Assembly: GCF_024580145.1 (NCBI RefSeq)
Contig: NZ_JANINI010000007.1
Coordinates: 1 to 64,000 of the forward strand
Reading direction: 5' to 3'
DNA from: Methyloversatilis sp. XJ19-49
Lineage (GTDB): Bacteria; Pseudomonadota; Gammaproteobacteria; Burkholderiales; Rhodocyclaceae
DNA: 64,000 nucleotides
The notes under the pieces are model-generated. The model had not been told where the DNA came from. It made no database searches and was given only the letters and a program-made list of their open reading frames with translations. Shown here piece by piece: positions 18,363-29,018 of the stretch. Each line of letters opens with the position of its first letter. Position 1 is the first letter of the stretch. The position numbers and the translations under genes are program-made.

Positions 18363-19010
18363 ATGGAGGTTGCCAAGGCCGTGTTCCCGTCGATGGAAGA
18401 GCACCCACTGCTGAGCTTAGCGCGGGAACACCGCCGGCCGGCACATCCGTGGATACTGACGCTGGATGCCAACGGCGTGCCGCATCGCTGGGTGAGCTGG
18501 CAGCACGCCGTGTTCTATCATTCGAAGGATCTGGTGGCCTGGGTCGCCGGCAGCCACGAATTCGAAATCCGCGGCGGCATCAACCGGATGACCGGCGAAC
18601 AATCCTTCATCCGCACCAACAGCATCATCGCGATCAAGGGTCGCAGCCATGCGCACAAGCTGCAGATGGCCGTGCCGCCGCTGAACAATCGCGAGCTTTT
18701 CCACCGCGATCGCTCGATCTGTGCATACTGCGGCGGCGATTTTTCGGCCCAGAAGCTCACGCGCGACCACATCCTGCCGGTGTCGCAGGGCGGCCGGGAC
18801 CTGTGGATGAATGTGGTCACCTGCTGCCGTCCGTGCAATCAGCGCAAGAGCGGTCGCACGCCCGAACAGGCGCACATGCAGTTGCTCTATGCGCCCTATG
18901 TGCCCAACAAGGCCGAGTACCTGATCCTGAGCAACCGCAACATTCTGGTCGACCAGATGGATTTCCTCTCCCAGCACGTGAATGCCAACAGTCGCTGGAA
19001 GGCGGCCTAG
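18363..19010 (+). CDS. HNH endonuclease family protein
   Basis: 215 residues. The C-terminal half holds a zinc-finger HNH module: CAYCGG, then TRDHILPVSQGG, then NVVTCCRPCNQRKSG, giving two CxxC pairs around the DH and N catalytic residues. The N-terminal ~110 residues (PWILTLDANGVPHRWVSWQH) form a separate unclassified domain. I used the ATG opening MEVAKAVF; the frame stays open upstream to 18234 but that part has unlike composition. It is not flanked by phage or intron sequences, so it looks like a chromosomal HNH protein of unknown cellular role. Confidence 0.85.
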   Translation: MEVAKAVFPSMEEHPLLSLAREHRRPAHPWILTLDANGVPHRWVSWQHAVFYHSKDLVAWVAGSHEFEIRGGINRMTGEQSFIRTNSIIAIKGRSHAHKLQMAVPPLNNRELFHRDRSICAYCGGDFSAQKLTRDHILPVSQGGRDLWMNVVTCCRPCNQRKSGRTPEQAHMQLLYAPYVPNKAEYLILSNRNILVDQMDFLSQHVNANSRWKAA

Positions 19011-19078
19011 GGTCTGTACACATCTCATCCGTGCGTCACGCGTGCAGCCAGCGCGTCTCAGGGCGAGGTGAACAGCCC

Positions 19079-21223
19079 TCAGACCTGCTCGGCGGCCGGC
19101 GCACGTCGGCGCGTCTGGCGCGGCAGCAGCAACTGGAATACCGTGCCCTGACCGATCGCGCTCTTGCATGACAGCGAGCCACCGAGCGCCCGGATCTGCG
19201 CCAGCGCATGTGCCAGCGTCGGGCGCGCCTGACCTTCGCCGGCAGTCGAAGCGAACAGCGCGGCCACCCGTGCAGCGTCCATGCCGCGGCCGAAATCGCG
19301 GATGCGGATTTCCGCGTGCAGCACACCGTTCCAGTTAACCCCGTCCGCACTGCTGACGGCGATGCGCCCGCCGCTGCCGATCTGCTCGGCACTGACCGTG
19401 AGCAGCGCGGCCACGATGTCACGCATCGCCGACAGCGGCAGGTGCAGCGGCGGCAGCGCCGAATCAAGGTGAAGTTCGCTCGTGATCGAACGCGCGCGGA
19501 ACGTCCGCTCGTCGGTCTCGGCCATGATCTGTTCGATCAGCTGGTTGATGTCGGTCCATTGCGCCGCCGCGGTGATGTCCGGCGGGCGGCTTTCGAACTG
19601 GTGCAGTACAGTGTCGATGCGGATCACCTGATCGTTGAACACCGAAAGCTCCGATTCCAGCATCGAATCGGCGCCCATCTTCAGGCGCATCGACTTCACC
19701 TGGTGCTTCAGCAGACCGAGCGGCGTGTTCAGGTCGGCGCGCAACTGCCGCGAGTGCGCGGCGTACTGCTCGACCATGCTGCTGCGCAGTTCGCCCAGAT
19801 TGCGTGCCTGTACGCGCTGCGTACGCAGCGCGCGCGCGGTCGCGCCGGCCAGTGCGTCGAGTCCGGCAGCGCGCCTGCGCAGGCCTGAAAGCGCCGAAAC
19901 AGGCATGCGATGCAGTGCCAGAGCTTCCACCCGGCCGTCGCCGAGCAGCGGCAGCATCAGGCACGCTTCGCCGCGTGCCGGGCGCAGCAGCCGCTGGACG
20001 CTGATCGGCAGGCGCGCCGCCTGCCGGGCATCCTCGCAGTACCAGGGCTGCCCGCGCAGCAATTCCTGACCGATGTCGCCCAGCCCCGAATGCGCCAGGT
20101 CGAGCTGAATGCGACCCGGTTCGCCGGCTTCGTCGAGCACGGCGAACCGGGTTTCGCCGTGCGCCGGCAGCAGCATCTGCGGCATCGGCAGATCGAGCAG
20201 CAGGGAGCCAGCGAGCCGGTAGGCACGCAGCAGGTCGTTGTCAGCTGTGGGTTCCAGCACCTGCGCGAGCAGACCGCTGCGGGCGAGATCGAGCAGCACC
20301 GACTGTTGCGGATCAGTACCGTTCGCAGGGTTGAACGAGGCGTCGGGCGAAACCTCGAAGAACGGGCGATAGGGCGCGCCGGCGATCATCGGCGCCATCG
20401 GGTCGAGCAGTTGCAGCGCATCCAGACGGGACTGCGTGCGTCGGCAGGCGGTCTGCCAGGCGTCGTTGAGCTGGTCCATCGGCAGCCCGGTCAGCGCATG
20501 CGCCAGCGCGGCGTGCTGCATCGCGTCGCCGCTGCCGCCGCCCGACAGTTCTTCGGCCGCGCGCGCGACGCGCAGCAATTCGGGCGCATCGTGGAACAGC
20601 GCCGCGTCGGCGTGATGGAAGCGCAAGGCGTCGGCCAGTTCGCCGGCCCACGCCGCCGGCAGCAGATCGGCGGCGAGTTCGGCGTGCGACACACCCAGTT
20701 CGGCGGTCTCGAGGCCTGACAGCGCGGACTCGTCATGACCTTGCGCCAGCAGGTTCAGGTACGGCGGGTTGTTCGACAGCAGCGGCATCGCCACATCGAG
20801 CAGCAGACCTGCAATGTAGGCCTCGTCGGGGTCACTGCTGCCACCGCGCAGCGAAAGTTCGCGCGCGGTTTCGGCGCTCAGCAGCGAATGTGACCAGTAG
20901 CGACGGAATCCGTCCGGCACACCGCCGAGGCGGGACGACCACTCGTGGGTGTCGAGCAAGGCCGCGCGTATCAGGGCTTGCCCGCCTGCATCGATCACCG
21001 CATCGATGCGACGCGCTGCGCTCAGGCCATTCGGGTGTTCCAGCGCTTCCGATGCACGCAGCACGCGCAGCACGAGCACCGGATCGGCACTCAGCAATGC
21101 CGACAGCGGCTGCGCCTCGCCCTGCGGCGAGCGCAAGCCGAGCGCCGTTCCGGCAATCACCGGAACGGAGGGCGCGCCAGACAGCACGGCACATTCGATC
21201 GCGCTTGCAGCGTTGGCTGACAT
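19079..21223 (-). CDS. HDOD protein with degenerate histidine-kinase module
   Basis: About 714 residues. HDOD domain (about 1-230), a GAF-like middle region, a helical segment and an HATPase-like C-terminus. In related HDOD kinases the H box reads like HEVNNPL. Here the aligned segment is ADLNTPLGLLKHQ, with Ala at the His position. The N box is also eroded (ALLTVSAEQIGSGG), although G1 keeps DFGRGM. I infer a pseudokinase or ATP-binding scaffold. The ATG at 21223 is preferred; an upstream ATG at 21355 would add 44 residues of poorly coding sequence. A GCCGATAA sits upstream but lacks a -35 partner. Confidence 0.82.
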   Translation of the reverse strand: MSANAASAIECAVLSGAPSVPVIAGTALGLRSPQGEAQPLSALLSADPVLVLRVLRASEALEHPNGLSAARRIDAVIDAGGQALIRAALLDTHEWSSRLGGVPDGFRRYWSHSLLSAETARELSLRGGSSDPDEAYIAGLLLDVAMPLLSNNPPYLNLLAQGHDESALSGLETAELGVSHAELAADLLPAAWAGELADALRFHHADAALFHDAPELLRVARAAEELSGGGSGDAMQHAALAHALTGLPMDQLNDAWQTACRRTQSRLDALQLLDPMAPMIAGAPYRPFFEVSPDASFNPANGTDPQQSVLLDLARSGLLAQVLEPTADNDLLRAYRLAGSLLLDLPMPQMLLPAHGETRFAVLDEAGEPGRIQLDLAHSGLGDIGQELLRGQPWYCEDARQAARLPISVQRLLRPARGEACLMLPLLGDGRVEALALHRMPVSALSGLRRRAAGLDALAGATARALRTQRVQARNLGELRSSMVEQYAAHSRQLRADLNTPLGLLKHQVKSMRLKMGADSMLESELSVFNDQVIRIDTVLHQFESRPPDITAAAQWTDINQLIEQIMAETDERTFRARSITSELHLDSALPPLHLPLSAMRDIVAALLTVSAEQIGSGGRIAVSSADGVNWNGVLHAEIRIRDFGRGMDAARVAALFASTAGEGQARPTLAHALAQIRALGGSLSCKSAIGQGTVFQLLLPRQTRRRAPAAEQV

Positions 21224-21550
21224 GCTGTGCAGGAAACGGGATACGTCGGGGTGACCCCCGGCGCTGACCTTTTTTGATTGTTTATCGGCCGTTCTGACGG
21301 ACGGAACCCGGTTGGATAATACCGCAGTGTTTTGCCACAGAACCCGCGCCAACACTGGGAATCATCACATCCCGACCGTTCATTGCAGGTCAGTGTCACC
21401 CGTTTCGGCCGCAATCTGAATCCCGGCCTTGAAAATGCCGGAAAGCCGCGAATCTTACAAATCGTTACTGCGGTCTCGCAGCGGGTTTACAGCAGCAGCC
21501 GACACTGGCTTCGCTGCCGGAGCATTCCGGCAAATCAGAGGAGTCAGATC

Positions 21551-22162
21551 ATGAAACACCCGAACGCTGTCACGGCCCACCCCCTGCAGGCTGCAACATC
21601 CCGCGGCCGCTGGCTGGCTGCGCTCACTGCGGCCGGCGCACTGGCCGCGATGGTTGCCGCCGTTCCGCAGGCTTCCGCCGACGCGGGTGATCAGCGCGCA
21701 CCGCACGCCATGAAGACCACAGCGCATCACGGCCACGGTCAGATGGAAAAGCGCATGGCGGACCGTGTCGAACGCGTCTTCAGCAAGGTCGGCGCGACCG
21801 ACGAGCAGAAGGCACGTGCCCGCGAAATTGTCCAGGCCTCGTCAGAACAGATGAAGGCGCTGCGCCCTGCCGATGGCAGCGGTCCGAAGGATATGCTGGC
21901 GCTGTTGTCGGCCGAATCGATTGACCGCGACCGGATCGAACAGCTGCGTGCGGCCCGCCATGCGCAGATGGACGAACGTTCGAAGCTGATGACGCGCACG
22001 CTGGCCGATCTGGCCGAAGTGCTGACGCCTGAACAGCGCAAAGAGGCGGCGAAATCACTGGCCCGTCTGGGTGGCGGTCACCCGAACCATGGCAGGCACC
22101 ACGGCAGGCATCATGGCGAGGGCGACGGCCCGCGCGGCGCCGACGGCGCAGTGCGCAGCTGA
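21551..22162 (+). CDS. Spy/CpxP-family periplasmic protein, histidine-rich
   Basis: 203 residues. Signal peptide about 1-43 (cleavage near ASA-DAGD). The helical core includes an LTxxQ-type motif, LTPEQRKEA, typical of Spy/CpxP chaperones. Both ends of the mature protein are histidine-rich (HHGHGQ; a C-terminal run with repeated NHGRHHGRHHGEG), suggesting Zn, Cu or Ni binding as in the ZraP/CnrX branch. The start has AGGAG 8 nt upstream. Upstream lie 300 bp with no gene on this strand. No cpx-type two-component gene adjoins. Confidence 0.82.
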   Translation: MKHPNAVTAHPLQAATSRGRWLAALTAAGALAAMVAAVPQASADAGDQRAPHAMKTTAHHGHGQMEKRMADRVERVFSKVGATDEQKARAREIVQASSEQMKALRPADGSGPKDMLALLSAESIDRDRIEQLRAARHAQMDERSKLMTRTLADLAEVLTPEQRKEAAKSLARLGGGHPNHGRHHGRHHGEGDGPRGADGAVRS

Positions 22163-22169
22163 TGACCGG

Positions 22170-22195
22170 ACTGCCGTGGTTCAGACCACGGCAGT
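22170..22195. terminator. Bidirectional hairpin between the Spy-like gene and trpC
   Basis: Perfect 11-bp stem (ACTGCCGTGGT with its complement) and a TCAG loop, covering the trpC stop codon and the 3' side of the Spy-like gene. No T-run follows on either strand, so it may stabilise mRNA ends as much as terminate. Confidence 0.6.
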
Positions 22196-23023
22196 TCCGA
22201 ACAGGCGGGCCAGTTCGGCCCCGGGATCGGTGGCGCGCATGAAGGCTTCGCCGACCAGAAAGGCATGCACGTCGCGGGCCCGCATGGTCGCGACGTGTTC
22301 TGCCGTCAGGATGCCGCTTTCGGTTATCACGATGCGCCCGGCCGGAATGCGGTCGAGCTGGGACAGAGTGAAATCGAGCGACACCTCGAAGGTACGCAGG
22401 CTGCGGTTGTTGATGCCCATCAACGGCGTATCGAGCTGCAGCGCCAGATCAAGTTCGCCCGCATCGTGACTTTCGACGAGCACCGCCATGCCCAGCTCTC
22501 CGGCCAGGGTTTCGAGTGCGCGCATGTCGGCCACCGCTTTCGCCTGCTGCGCGCCATCCGCCTCGCCGGACGACGGCAGGAAGGCGGCCACTATCAGCAG
22601 GATGCAGTCGGCACCCATCGCGCGCGCCTCGACCACCTGCCAGGGATCGATGATGAAATCCTTGCGCAGTACCGGCAGCCGGCAGGCAGCACGCGCCTCG
22701 ACCAGAAACTCGGGTGCGCCCTGGAAATACTGCCGGTCGGTCAGCACCGACAGGCAGGCGGCGCCGCCCGCCTCGTACGAGCGCGCGATCTCGGCCGGCC
22801 GGAAGTCGGCGCGCAGCACACCCTTCGACGGACTGGCCTTCTTCACCTCGGCAATCACTGCGGACTGCCGGCGCGCCACGCGATCGCCCAGTGCAGCGAC
22901 GAAGTTGCGCACCGGCGGCTGGGCCTCGGCCCGGGTGCACAGAGCGTCCAGCGTCTGCACGGCGCGGCCGGCGGCAATTTCTTCCCGCTTGGTGGCGAGG
23001 ATCTTCTGCAGGATGTCGGACAT
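22181..23023 (-). CDS. trpC: Indole-3-glycerol phosphate synthase
   Basis: Fourth chemical step specific to tryptophan synthesis: closes CdRP to indole-3-glycerol phosphate, cytoplasmic. 280 residues, TIM barrel. Signature [14 protein letters not shown] near the N-terminus (catalytic Lys), [11 protein letters not shown] in the middle and VITESGI near the C-terminus. Stand-alone enzyme, not fused to trpF. ATG 23023 chosen over an in-frame ATG at 23038. Last gene of the rpe-gph-trpEGDC run; a REP-type palindrome fills the 125 bp between trpD and trpC. Confidence 0.96.
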   Translation of the reverse strand: MSDILQKILATKREEIAAGRAVQTLDALCTRAEAQPPVRNFVAALGDRVARRQSAVIAEVKKASPSKGVLRADFRPAEIARSYEAGGAACLSVLTDRQYFQGAPEFLVEARAACRLPVLRKDFIIDPWQVVEARAMGADCILLIVAAFLPSSGEADGAQQAKAVADMRALETLAGELGMAVLVESHDAGELDLALQLDTPLMGINNRSLRTFEVSLDFTLSQLDRIPAGRIVITESGILTAEHVATMRARDVHAFLVGEAFMRATDPGAELARLFGTAVV

Positions 23024-23057
23024 TTCTTCTGACCCCATTCAATGTTTCGGACCCGTA

Positions 23058-23138
23058 GGCGCCTGCCCTGCAGGCGATCGGGAGTCACATGACGGTGTCG
23101 CGGTGATCGACAGCTCGATCGCCTGCGGGGCAGGCGCC
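23058..23138. repeat. REP-type inverted doublet inside the trp operon
   Basis: Two 23-nt arms (23058-23080 and 23116-23138) are reverse complements with one mismatch and a 35-nt spacer. Each unit reads outward from GTAGG or GTGGG into CGCCTGCCC-xGCAGGCGATCG. The GTRG head and the internal palindrome resemble RAYT-mobilised REP sequences. It occupies the trpD-trpC gap. Confidence 0.75.
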
Positions 23139-23148
23139 CACGAGAACA

Positions 23149-24176
23149 TCAGGTGGCGAACGAGCGCGTCAGCTCGACCAGCGCATCGACACGCGCCCGC
23201 GCGGCGCCGGATTCGACCGCCTCACGGGCACGGTTCACACCGTCGCGCAGGCTGTCCGCCACGCCCGCCACATAGAGGCTGGCACCGGCGTTGAGCAGCA
23301 CGATGTCGCGCGCCGGGGCGAAGCGGCCCTCCAGCGCGGCCAGCAGCATGTCGCGCGAGGCCTGCACATCGGCCACGCGCAGCGTGTCGAGTGCATGCAC
23401 AGGCAGACCGACGTCCGACGGATGCACCGTGTATTCGCGCACCTCGCCGTCGCGCAGCTCGCCGACGAAGGTGTCGCCGCTGATCGAAAGCTCATCCAGC
23501 CCGTCGCGGCCATGCACCACCAGCACATTGCGCGAGCCCAGTTCCTTGAGCACCCGCGCCAGGATGCCGACCAGGTCGGCGTGGAACACACCCATCACCT
23601 GATTGGCCGCACCGGCCGGATTCGTCAGCGGACCCAGGATATTGAACATCGTGCGCACGCCCAGTTCCCGGCGCACCGGTGCGGCGTGCTTCATCGCGCT
23701 GTGGTGGTTGGGGGCGAACATGAAGCCCACGCCAGCCTGTTCGATGCATGTCGCAACCTGCGCCGGCGTGAGGTTCAGCGTCATGCCGAGCGCTTCCAGT
23801 ACGTCGGCCGACCCGCTCTGCGACGAACTGGCCCGCCCGCCATGCTTGGCCACGCGCGCGCCGGCGGCGGCGGCAACGAACATCGCTGCGGTGGAAATAT
23901 TGAAGGTGTGCGCGCCGTCGCCACCGGTGCCGCAGGTGTCGACCAGGGTCTGGCTGTTGTCCACCGGCACCTTCATCGACAGCTCACGCATCACGAGTGC
24001 CGCAGCGGCAATTTCGCCCACGGTTTCCTTCTTCACCCGCAAACCGATCAGGATGGCGGCGATCAGGGTCGGCGACACTTCGCCGGTCATGATCTGGCGC
24101 ATCAGCGCGGTCATTTCGTCGCGGAATATCTCGCGATGCTCGATCACGCGCTCGAGCGCCTGTTTCGGCGTGAAGC

Positions 24177-24180
<4 letters not shown>
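23149..24180 (-). CDS. trpD: Anthranilate phosphoribosyltransferase
   Basis: Joins anthranilate and PRPP in tryptophan synthesis. 343 residues. Glycine-rich PRPP loop [17 protein letters not shown], then [18 protein letters not shown], both diagnostic. Stand-alone TrpD, not fused to the amidotransferase. The start ATG overlaps the trpG stop as ATGA (24177-24180), indicating translational coupling. Confidence 0.97.
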
Positions 24181-24755
<575 letters not shown>

Positions 24756-24756
24756 G

Positions 24757-26247
24757 TCAGTTCCCCCGCCCGTCCGGGCCCGGCACCAGCCCCGCTTCCG
24801 CCAGTTCGGCCGCGCGCAGCACGGCGCGCGCCTTGTTCAGCGTTTCCTGCCATTCGCCTTCCGGCGTCGAATCCATCACCACGCCGCCGCCGGCCTGGGC
24901 ATGCAGCATGCCGTCCTTGATGACCGCGGTGCGCAGCGCGATGGCCACGTCCATGCCGCCGTTGAAGCCGAGGTAGCCGACCGCGCCGGCATAGATGCCG
25001 CGCTTGACCGGCTCCAGCTCGTCGATGATTTCCATCGCCCTCACCTTGGGCGCGCCGCTGACCGTGCCGGCCGGGAAGGTGGCGCGCAGCACGTCCATCG
25101 CGGTCAGCCCCGGCTTGAGCACGCCTTCGACATTGCTGACGATGTGCATCACGTGCGAATACTTCTCGACCACCATGCGGTCGGTCACCTCCACCGAACC
25201 GATGGCGGCGACCCGGCCGAGGTCGTTGCGGCCCAGATCGACCAGCATGATGTGCTCGGCGCGTTCCTTCTCGTCCGACAGCAGGTCTTCGGCCAGCGCG
25301 CGGTCTTCGTCCGGCGTGGCACCGCGCTTGCGGGTGCCGGCGATCGGCCGCACGGTCACCTTGTCGCCTTCGAGACGGGCGAGGATTTCCGGGCTGGCGC
25401 CGACGATGTGCGTGTCGCCGAGATTGAAGAAATACATGTAGGGCGACGGGTTCAGCGCGCGCAGCGCGCGATAGACCGCCATCGGCGTCGTTGCCAGCGG
25501 CTTGCTCATGCGCTGCGACGGCACGACCTGCATGATGTCGCCGTCGAAAATGTAGCGCTTGGCGGTGTCGACCGCCGCGCAGTAGGCGTCGTGGCCGAAG
25601 CCGGACACCGCGTCCACCGACACGCCGCGCGGCGTGTCCGGTTCGCGCAGCGGCGACTTCAGCCGCGCCGACAGCGCTTCGAGCCGCAGATGCGCGTTCA
25701 TCAGCGCGTCCGGCTGCGCCGGGTCGGCATAGACGATGAAGGTGAGCCGGCCCGACAGGTTGTCGAACACCGCGAGCTCGTCGGACAGCAGCAGATGGAT
25801 GTCCGGCACGCCCAGCGGATCGACCTTGTTCCAGCCGGCCTCGAGCCGGTGCTCGACATAGCGCACCACGTCGTAGCCGAAGTAGCCGACCAGCCCGCCC
25901 GAAAAGCGCGGCAGACCCGGCAGGTCGGGCACCCGGTAGCGGCCGATGAAGTCCTGCACGAACGCAAGCGGGTCGGCCGATTCGCAGTGCTCGATCTCGA
26001 CCTCGTCGCGCAGCACGCGGATGTCGTTGCGACGCACGACGATGCGCGTCTGCGCCGGCAGGCCGAGTATCGAATAACGCCCCCAGCGCTCGCCACCCTG
26101 CACCGATTCGAGCAGATAGGAATACGGCGCGTCGGCCAGCTTGAGATAGGCAGACAGCGGCGTGTCGAGGTCGGCCAGCGCCTGGCGCGCGACCGGAATG
26201 CGGTTGTAGCCGGCGCGTACGAGCGCCTCGAATTGATCGTGATTCAT
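24757..26247 (-). CDS. trpE: Anthranilate synthase component I
   Basis: Converts chorismate to anthranilate with ammonia from TrpG. 496 residues. The N-terminal feedback site has the LLES motif ([18 protein letters not shown]), implying tryptophan inhibition. The C-terminal catalytic core has [31 protein letters not shown] and [12 protein letters not shown]. It is separated from gph by 167 bp, enough for its own promoter. Confidence 0.97.
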   Translation of the reverse strand: MNHDQFEALVRAGYNRIPVARQALADLDTPLSAYLKLADAPYSYLLESVQGGERWGRYSILGLPAQTRIVVRRNDIRVLRDEVEIEHCESADPLAFVQDFIGRYRVPDLPGLPRFSGGLVGYFGYDVVRYVEHRLEAGWNKVDPLGVPDIHLLLSDELAVFDNLSGRLTFIVYADPAQPDALMNAHLRLEALSARLKSPLREPDTPRGVSVDAVSGFGHDAYCAAVDTAKRYIFDGDIMQVVPSQRMSKPLATTPMAVYRALRALNPSPYMYFFNLGDTHIVGASPEILARLEGDKVTVRPIAGTRKRGATPDEDRALAEDLLSDEKERAEHIMLVDLGRNDLGRVAAIGSVEVTDRMVVEKYSHVMHIVSNVEGVLKPGLTAMDVLRATFPAGTVSGAPKVRAMEIIDELEPVKRGIYAGAVGYLGFNGGMDVAIALRTAVIKDGMLHAQAGGGVVMDSTPEGEWQETLNKARAVLRAAELAEAGLVPGPDGRGN

Positions 26248-26414
26248 GGACAGACCGGAGTGCAGGATTTGAACGGGCGCCGCGGTGTCACCGCGCGCGC
26301 CGGACCGGAAGCGGACTCAGGCGGCTCGCCACAGGTACCCGTGCAGGGGCGCGGGCGCGCAGCTGCGGGCGGGTCTCTCCTTGGAAGTCGGGCTATCCAT
26401 TTTTGTCGGTACGC

Positions 26415-27137
26415 TCAGGGTTGATCGACCCGATGGCCGGTCGACAGCATGACCCGATCGAGCAGGTCAGGGAGCGACGATAGTAGCCCATCGCAATCTT
26501 TTGCGTCCAGCACGCGCCCTTCGCTGTAGCCCCAGGACACACCGAATACTGCGACGCCGGCCGCGCGGGCGCATTCGATGTCGTTGTACGAGTCGCCGAC
26601 ATGCAACAGCGCGCCGGGTGCGCAGCCCAGTTGCGCGGCCGCATGCAACAGCGGCGCCGGATCGGGTTTCTTCTGCGGCAGCGTGTCGCCGCTGACCACG
26701 CAGTCGAAGTACGGGCTCATCTTCATCAGTTCGAGCAGCGGTTCGGTGAAGTCGGCCGCCTTGTTGGTGACACAGGCGAGCCGGAAACCGGCGACCTGCA
26801 AGGCGGCCAGCGTGTCGTGCGCGCCCGGGTAGGCGACCGACCGCTCGCCGTTGCGCGCGCGATAGCAACGCTTGAAATGCTCGATCGCCTGCGCCAGCAG
26901 CGCGGCGTCCTGCGCGCGCTCGCCCAGGCAACGCTCGACCAGATCCGGAATGCCGCGGCCGACGAACACGCGTACTTCATCTTCACGCCGGGGTGGCAGG
27001 CCGAGTTCGAGCGCCATGTCGCGCGCGGCGGCGGCGAGATCGGGCACGGTGTCGAGCAGCGTGCCATCGAGGTCGAAGCTGATGGCGGCAACCGCGAGCC
27101 GCGGGCTCATGCCGCGACTGTCTGGCGTCGCGGTCAT
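26415..27137 (-). CDS. gph: Phosphoglycolate phosphatase
   Basis: HAD-family phosphatase removing 2-phosphoglycolate. 240 residues. Motif [16 protein letters not shown] with the nucleophile Asp, a cap domain, motif II CVTNKA, and motif [17 protein letters not shown] and [14 protein letters not shown]. Start overlaps the rpe stop as ATGA. The rpe-gph-trpE order is the common betaproteobacterial arrangement. Confidence 0.94.
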   Translation of the reverse strand: MTATPDSRGMSPRLAVAAISFDLDGTLLDTVPDLAAAARDMALELGLPPRREDEVRVFVGRGIPDLVERCLGERAQDAALLAQAIEHFKRCYRARNGERSVAYPGAHDTLAALQVAGFRLACVTNKAADFTEPLLELMKMSPYFDCVVSGDTLPQKKPDPAPLLHAAAQLGCAPGALLHVGDSYNDIECARAAGVAVFGVSWGYSEGRVLDAKDCDGLLSSLPDLLDRVMLSTGHRVDQP

Positions 27138-27862
27138 GCCGCGACGGTGGCGAGCTGGGCGCGCAGCGCGCCGATCACGCTGTCGTAGCGGTTCGGGTCG
27201 GTGTCGAGCCCGGCGCCGAACACGGCCGAGCCGGCGACGAAGGTGTCGGCGCCGGCGCGCGCGATGTCGGCGATGTTGTCCACCTTCACGCCGCCGTCGA
27301 TCTCCAGCCGGATGCGCCGGCCGGTGCGCGCTTCGTACTCGTCGAGCTTCGCGCGTGCGGCGCGCAGCTTGTTCAGCGTTTCCGGAATGAAGCTCTGGCC
27401 ACCGAAGCCCGGGTTCACCGACATCAGCAGCACGAGGTCGAGCCGGTCCATCACGTGGTCGAGGTGATGCAGCGGCGTGGCCGGGTTGAACACCAGACCA
27501 GCCCGGCAACCGTGATCGCGGATCAGCGCCAGAGAACGGTCGATGTGCTCCGACGCTTCCGGATGGAAGGTGATCACGTTGGCGCCGGCCTTCGCGAAGT
27601 CCGGAATGATGCGGTCGACCGGCTTCACCATCAGATGCACGTCGATCACCGCGTCGGTATGCGGGCGCAGCGCCTGGCACACCAGCGGACCGATGGTCAG
27701 GTTGGGCACGTAGTGATTGTCCATCACGTCGAAGTGAATCCAGTCGGCGCCGGAATCGATGACGTTGCGCACTTCCTGCCCGAGCATGGCGAAATCGGCC
27801 GACAGCAGGCTGGGCGCGATCAGGAAATCGGCGGCGGATGAAGAACGTGCGGACAAGTGGCT
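27134..27862 (-). CDS. rpe: Ribulose-phosphate 3-epimerase
   Basis: Interconverts ribulose 5-phosphate and xylulose 5-phosphate. 242 residues, TIM barrel. Metal-site motifs [30 protein letters not shown] and LEIDGGV are all intact. I chose a GTG start at 27862 because GGAG lies 7 nt upstream; an ATG at 27925 would add a non-homologous tail. First gene of the rpe-gph-trp run and divergent from apaG. Confidence 0.95.
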   Translation of the reverse strand, partial: SHLSARSSSAADFLIAPSLLSADFAMLGQEVRNVIDSGADWIHFDVMDNHYVPNLTIGPLVCQALRPHTDAVIDVHLMVKPVDRIIPDFAKAGANVITFHPEASEHIDRSLALIRDHGCRAGLVFNPATPLHHLDHVMDRLDLVLLMSVNPGFGGQSFIPETLNKLRAARAKLDEYEARTGRRIRLEIDGGVKVDNIADIARAGADTFVAGSAVFGAGLDTDPNRYDSVIGALRAQLATVAA

Positions 27863-27998
27863 CACGGGCGTGCTCCGGATGGCGGGAGTGCAATTGTATC
27901 GGCTCCCGTGCCCTGCCCTGCTCATTGGCCCGCGCTTCGACTGTGTGTCACGGCGGCTGCCGCTTGCCGCTCCGGTTTACTTCGGTTAAAAAGCTGCC

Positions 27999-28382
27999 AT
28001 GGCCGAAGCTAAAAAACATGAAATCACGGTGTCGGTGCAGACACGCTACGTCGAAGAGCAGTCCGACCCCGACGAGTCGCGCTTCGTCTTCGCCTACACG
28101 GTGACGATCACCAATACGGGATCCGTGCCGGCTCAGCTGATCAGCCGTCACTGGGTCATCCGTGACGCGGCCGATTCCGAGCAGGAAGTGCGCGGCCTCG
28201 GCGTCGTCGGCCAGCAACCGCTGCTCAAGCCGGACGAAAAGTTCGAATACACCAGTGGCTGTGCGCTGACCACACCGGTCGGCACCATGGGCGGCACCTA
28301 CCAGATGGTGGCCGAAGACGGCACGCAGTTCGAAGCCGTCATCCCCGAATTCACGCTGGCCATGCCGCGCGTGCTGCACTGA
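27999..28382 (+). CDS. apaG: ApaG protein
   Basis: 127-residue single-domain immunoglobulin-like fold protein of the ApaG family, usually linked to Co/Mg homeostasis or diadenosine tetraphosphate metabolism in enterobacteria; biochemical function is unsettled. Signatures FVFAYTVTITNTG, RHWVIRDA and TPVGTMGGTYQM. A possible promoter (TTGCCG 27964-27969, TTAAAA 27986-27991) lies immediately upstream but is close to the ATG. Confidence 0.95.
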   Translation: MAEAKKHEITVSVQTRYVEEQSDPDESRFVFAYTVTITNTGSVPAQLISRHWVIRDAADSEQEVRGLGVVGQQPLLKPDEKFEYTSGCALTTPVGTMGGTYQMVAEDGTQFEAVIPEFTLAMPRVLH

Positions 28383-28398
28383 AGCCCGGGTCGGCGCG

Positions 28399-28989
28399 GT
28401 GTCACTCGACGCGTCATATACCCGTCTCGCCCCGTTGTACGACGCGGTCGTCGACCTCGCCTCGCGTGGTGCGCGGCGCGCCAGCCTCGACGCCCTGCCG
28501 CGGTCGCCATCCGACATCCTGCTGTGCGGCATCGGCACCGGCCTCGACCTGCCCTGCCTGCCGCCCGACCACCGCTACACCGGCCTCGACTTCAACAGCG
28601 CCATGCTTGCGCGCAGCCTGCCGCGTGCCGAAGGGCTCGATTACCGGCCGGTGCGTGGCGATGCGATGCGTCTGCCGTTCCGCGACGCGAGCTTCGACTG
28701 CGTCGTGCTGCACCTCATCGTCGCCGTCGTGCCCGATGGCGCCGCCTGCCTGCGCGAAGCCGCCCGCGTGCTGAAACCGGGCGGCGCGGCCTTGCTGCTC
28801 GACAAATTCCTGCCTGCCGGGCGACCGGCGCCATTGCGCCGCCTGCTGTCACCCATCGCCGGCCGCATCGCCACCCGGCTCGACCTGGTCCTCGAAGACG
28901 CGCTGAAAGATCTGCCCTTCGGCGTGGTCAGCAACGAGCCCGCCGCGTTCGGCGGCTGGTTCAGGCGCGTGCGCCTGCTGCGCGTCTAG
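28399..28989 (+). CDS. Class I SAM-dependent methyltransferase
   Basis: 196 residues starting at GTG 28399, 16 bp after apaG. Rossmann motif I LLCGIGTGLDLPCL, motif II TGLDFNSAMLARSL, then DAMRLPFRDASFDCVVLH, the usual layout of small-molecule methyltransferases of the Methyltransf_11 type. A hydrophobic C-terminal part (LRRLLSPIAGRIATRLDLVLEDAL) recalls membrane-lipid methyltransferases, but the substrate cannot be named. Probably co-transcribed with apaG. Confidence 0.85.
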   Translation: MSLDASYTRLAPLYDAVVDLASRGARRASLDALPRSPSDILLCGIGTGLDLPCLPPDHRYTGLDFNSAMLARSLPRAEGLDYRPVRGDAMRLPFRDASFDCVVLHLIVAVVPDGAACLREAARVLKPGGAALLLDKFLPAGRPAPLRRLLSPIAGRIATRLDLVLEDALKDLPFGVVSNEPAAFGGWFRRVRLLRV

Positions 28990-29018
28990 GGTGCGACCCC
29001 CGGGAGCGGCGCGGATTT

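Noticed and set aside
21282-21289. Perfect GCCGATAA (sigma-28 -10) upstream of the HDOD-pseudokinase gene
   Set aside because: No TCAA or TAAA at 15-16 nt; the -10 alone is not enough.
26317-26400. 27-codon open frame between gph and trpE with a Trp codon near its end, possible trp leader peptide
   Set aside because: Only one Trp codon, no Shine-Dalgarno, and no terminator with a T-run between it and trpE, although a short CGCGGT/ACCGCG hairpin exists.
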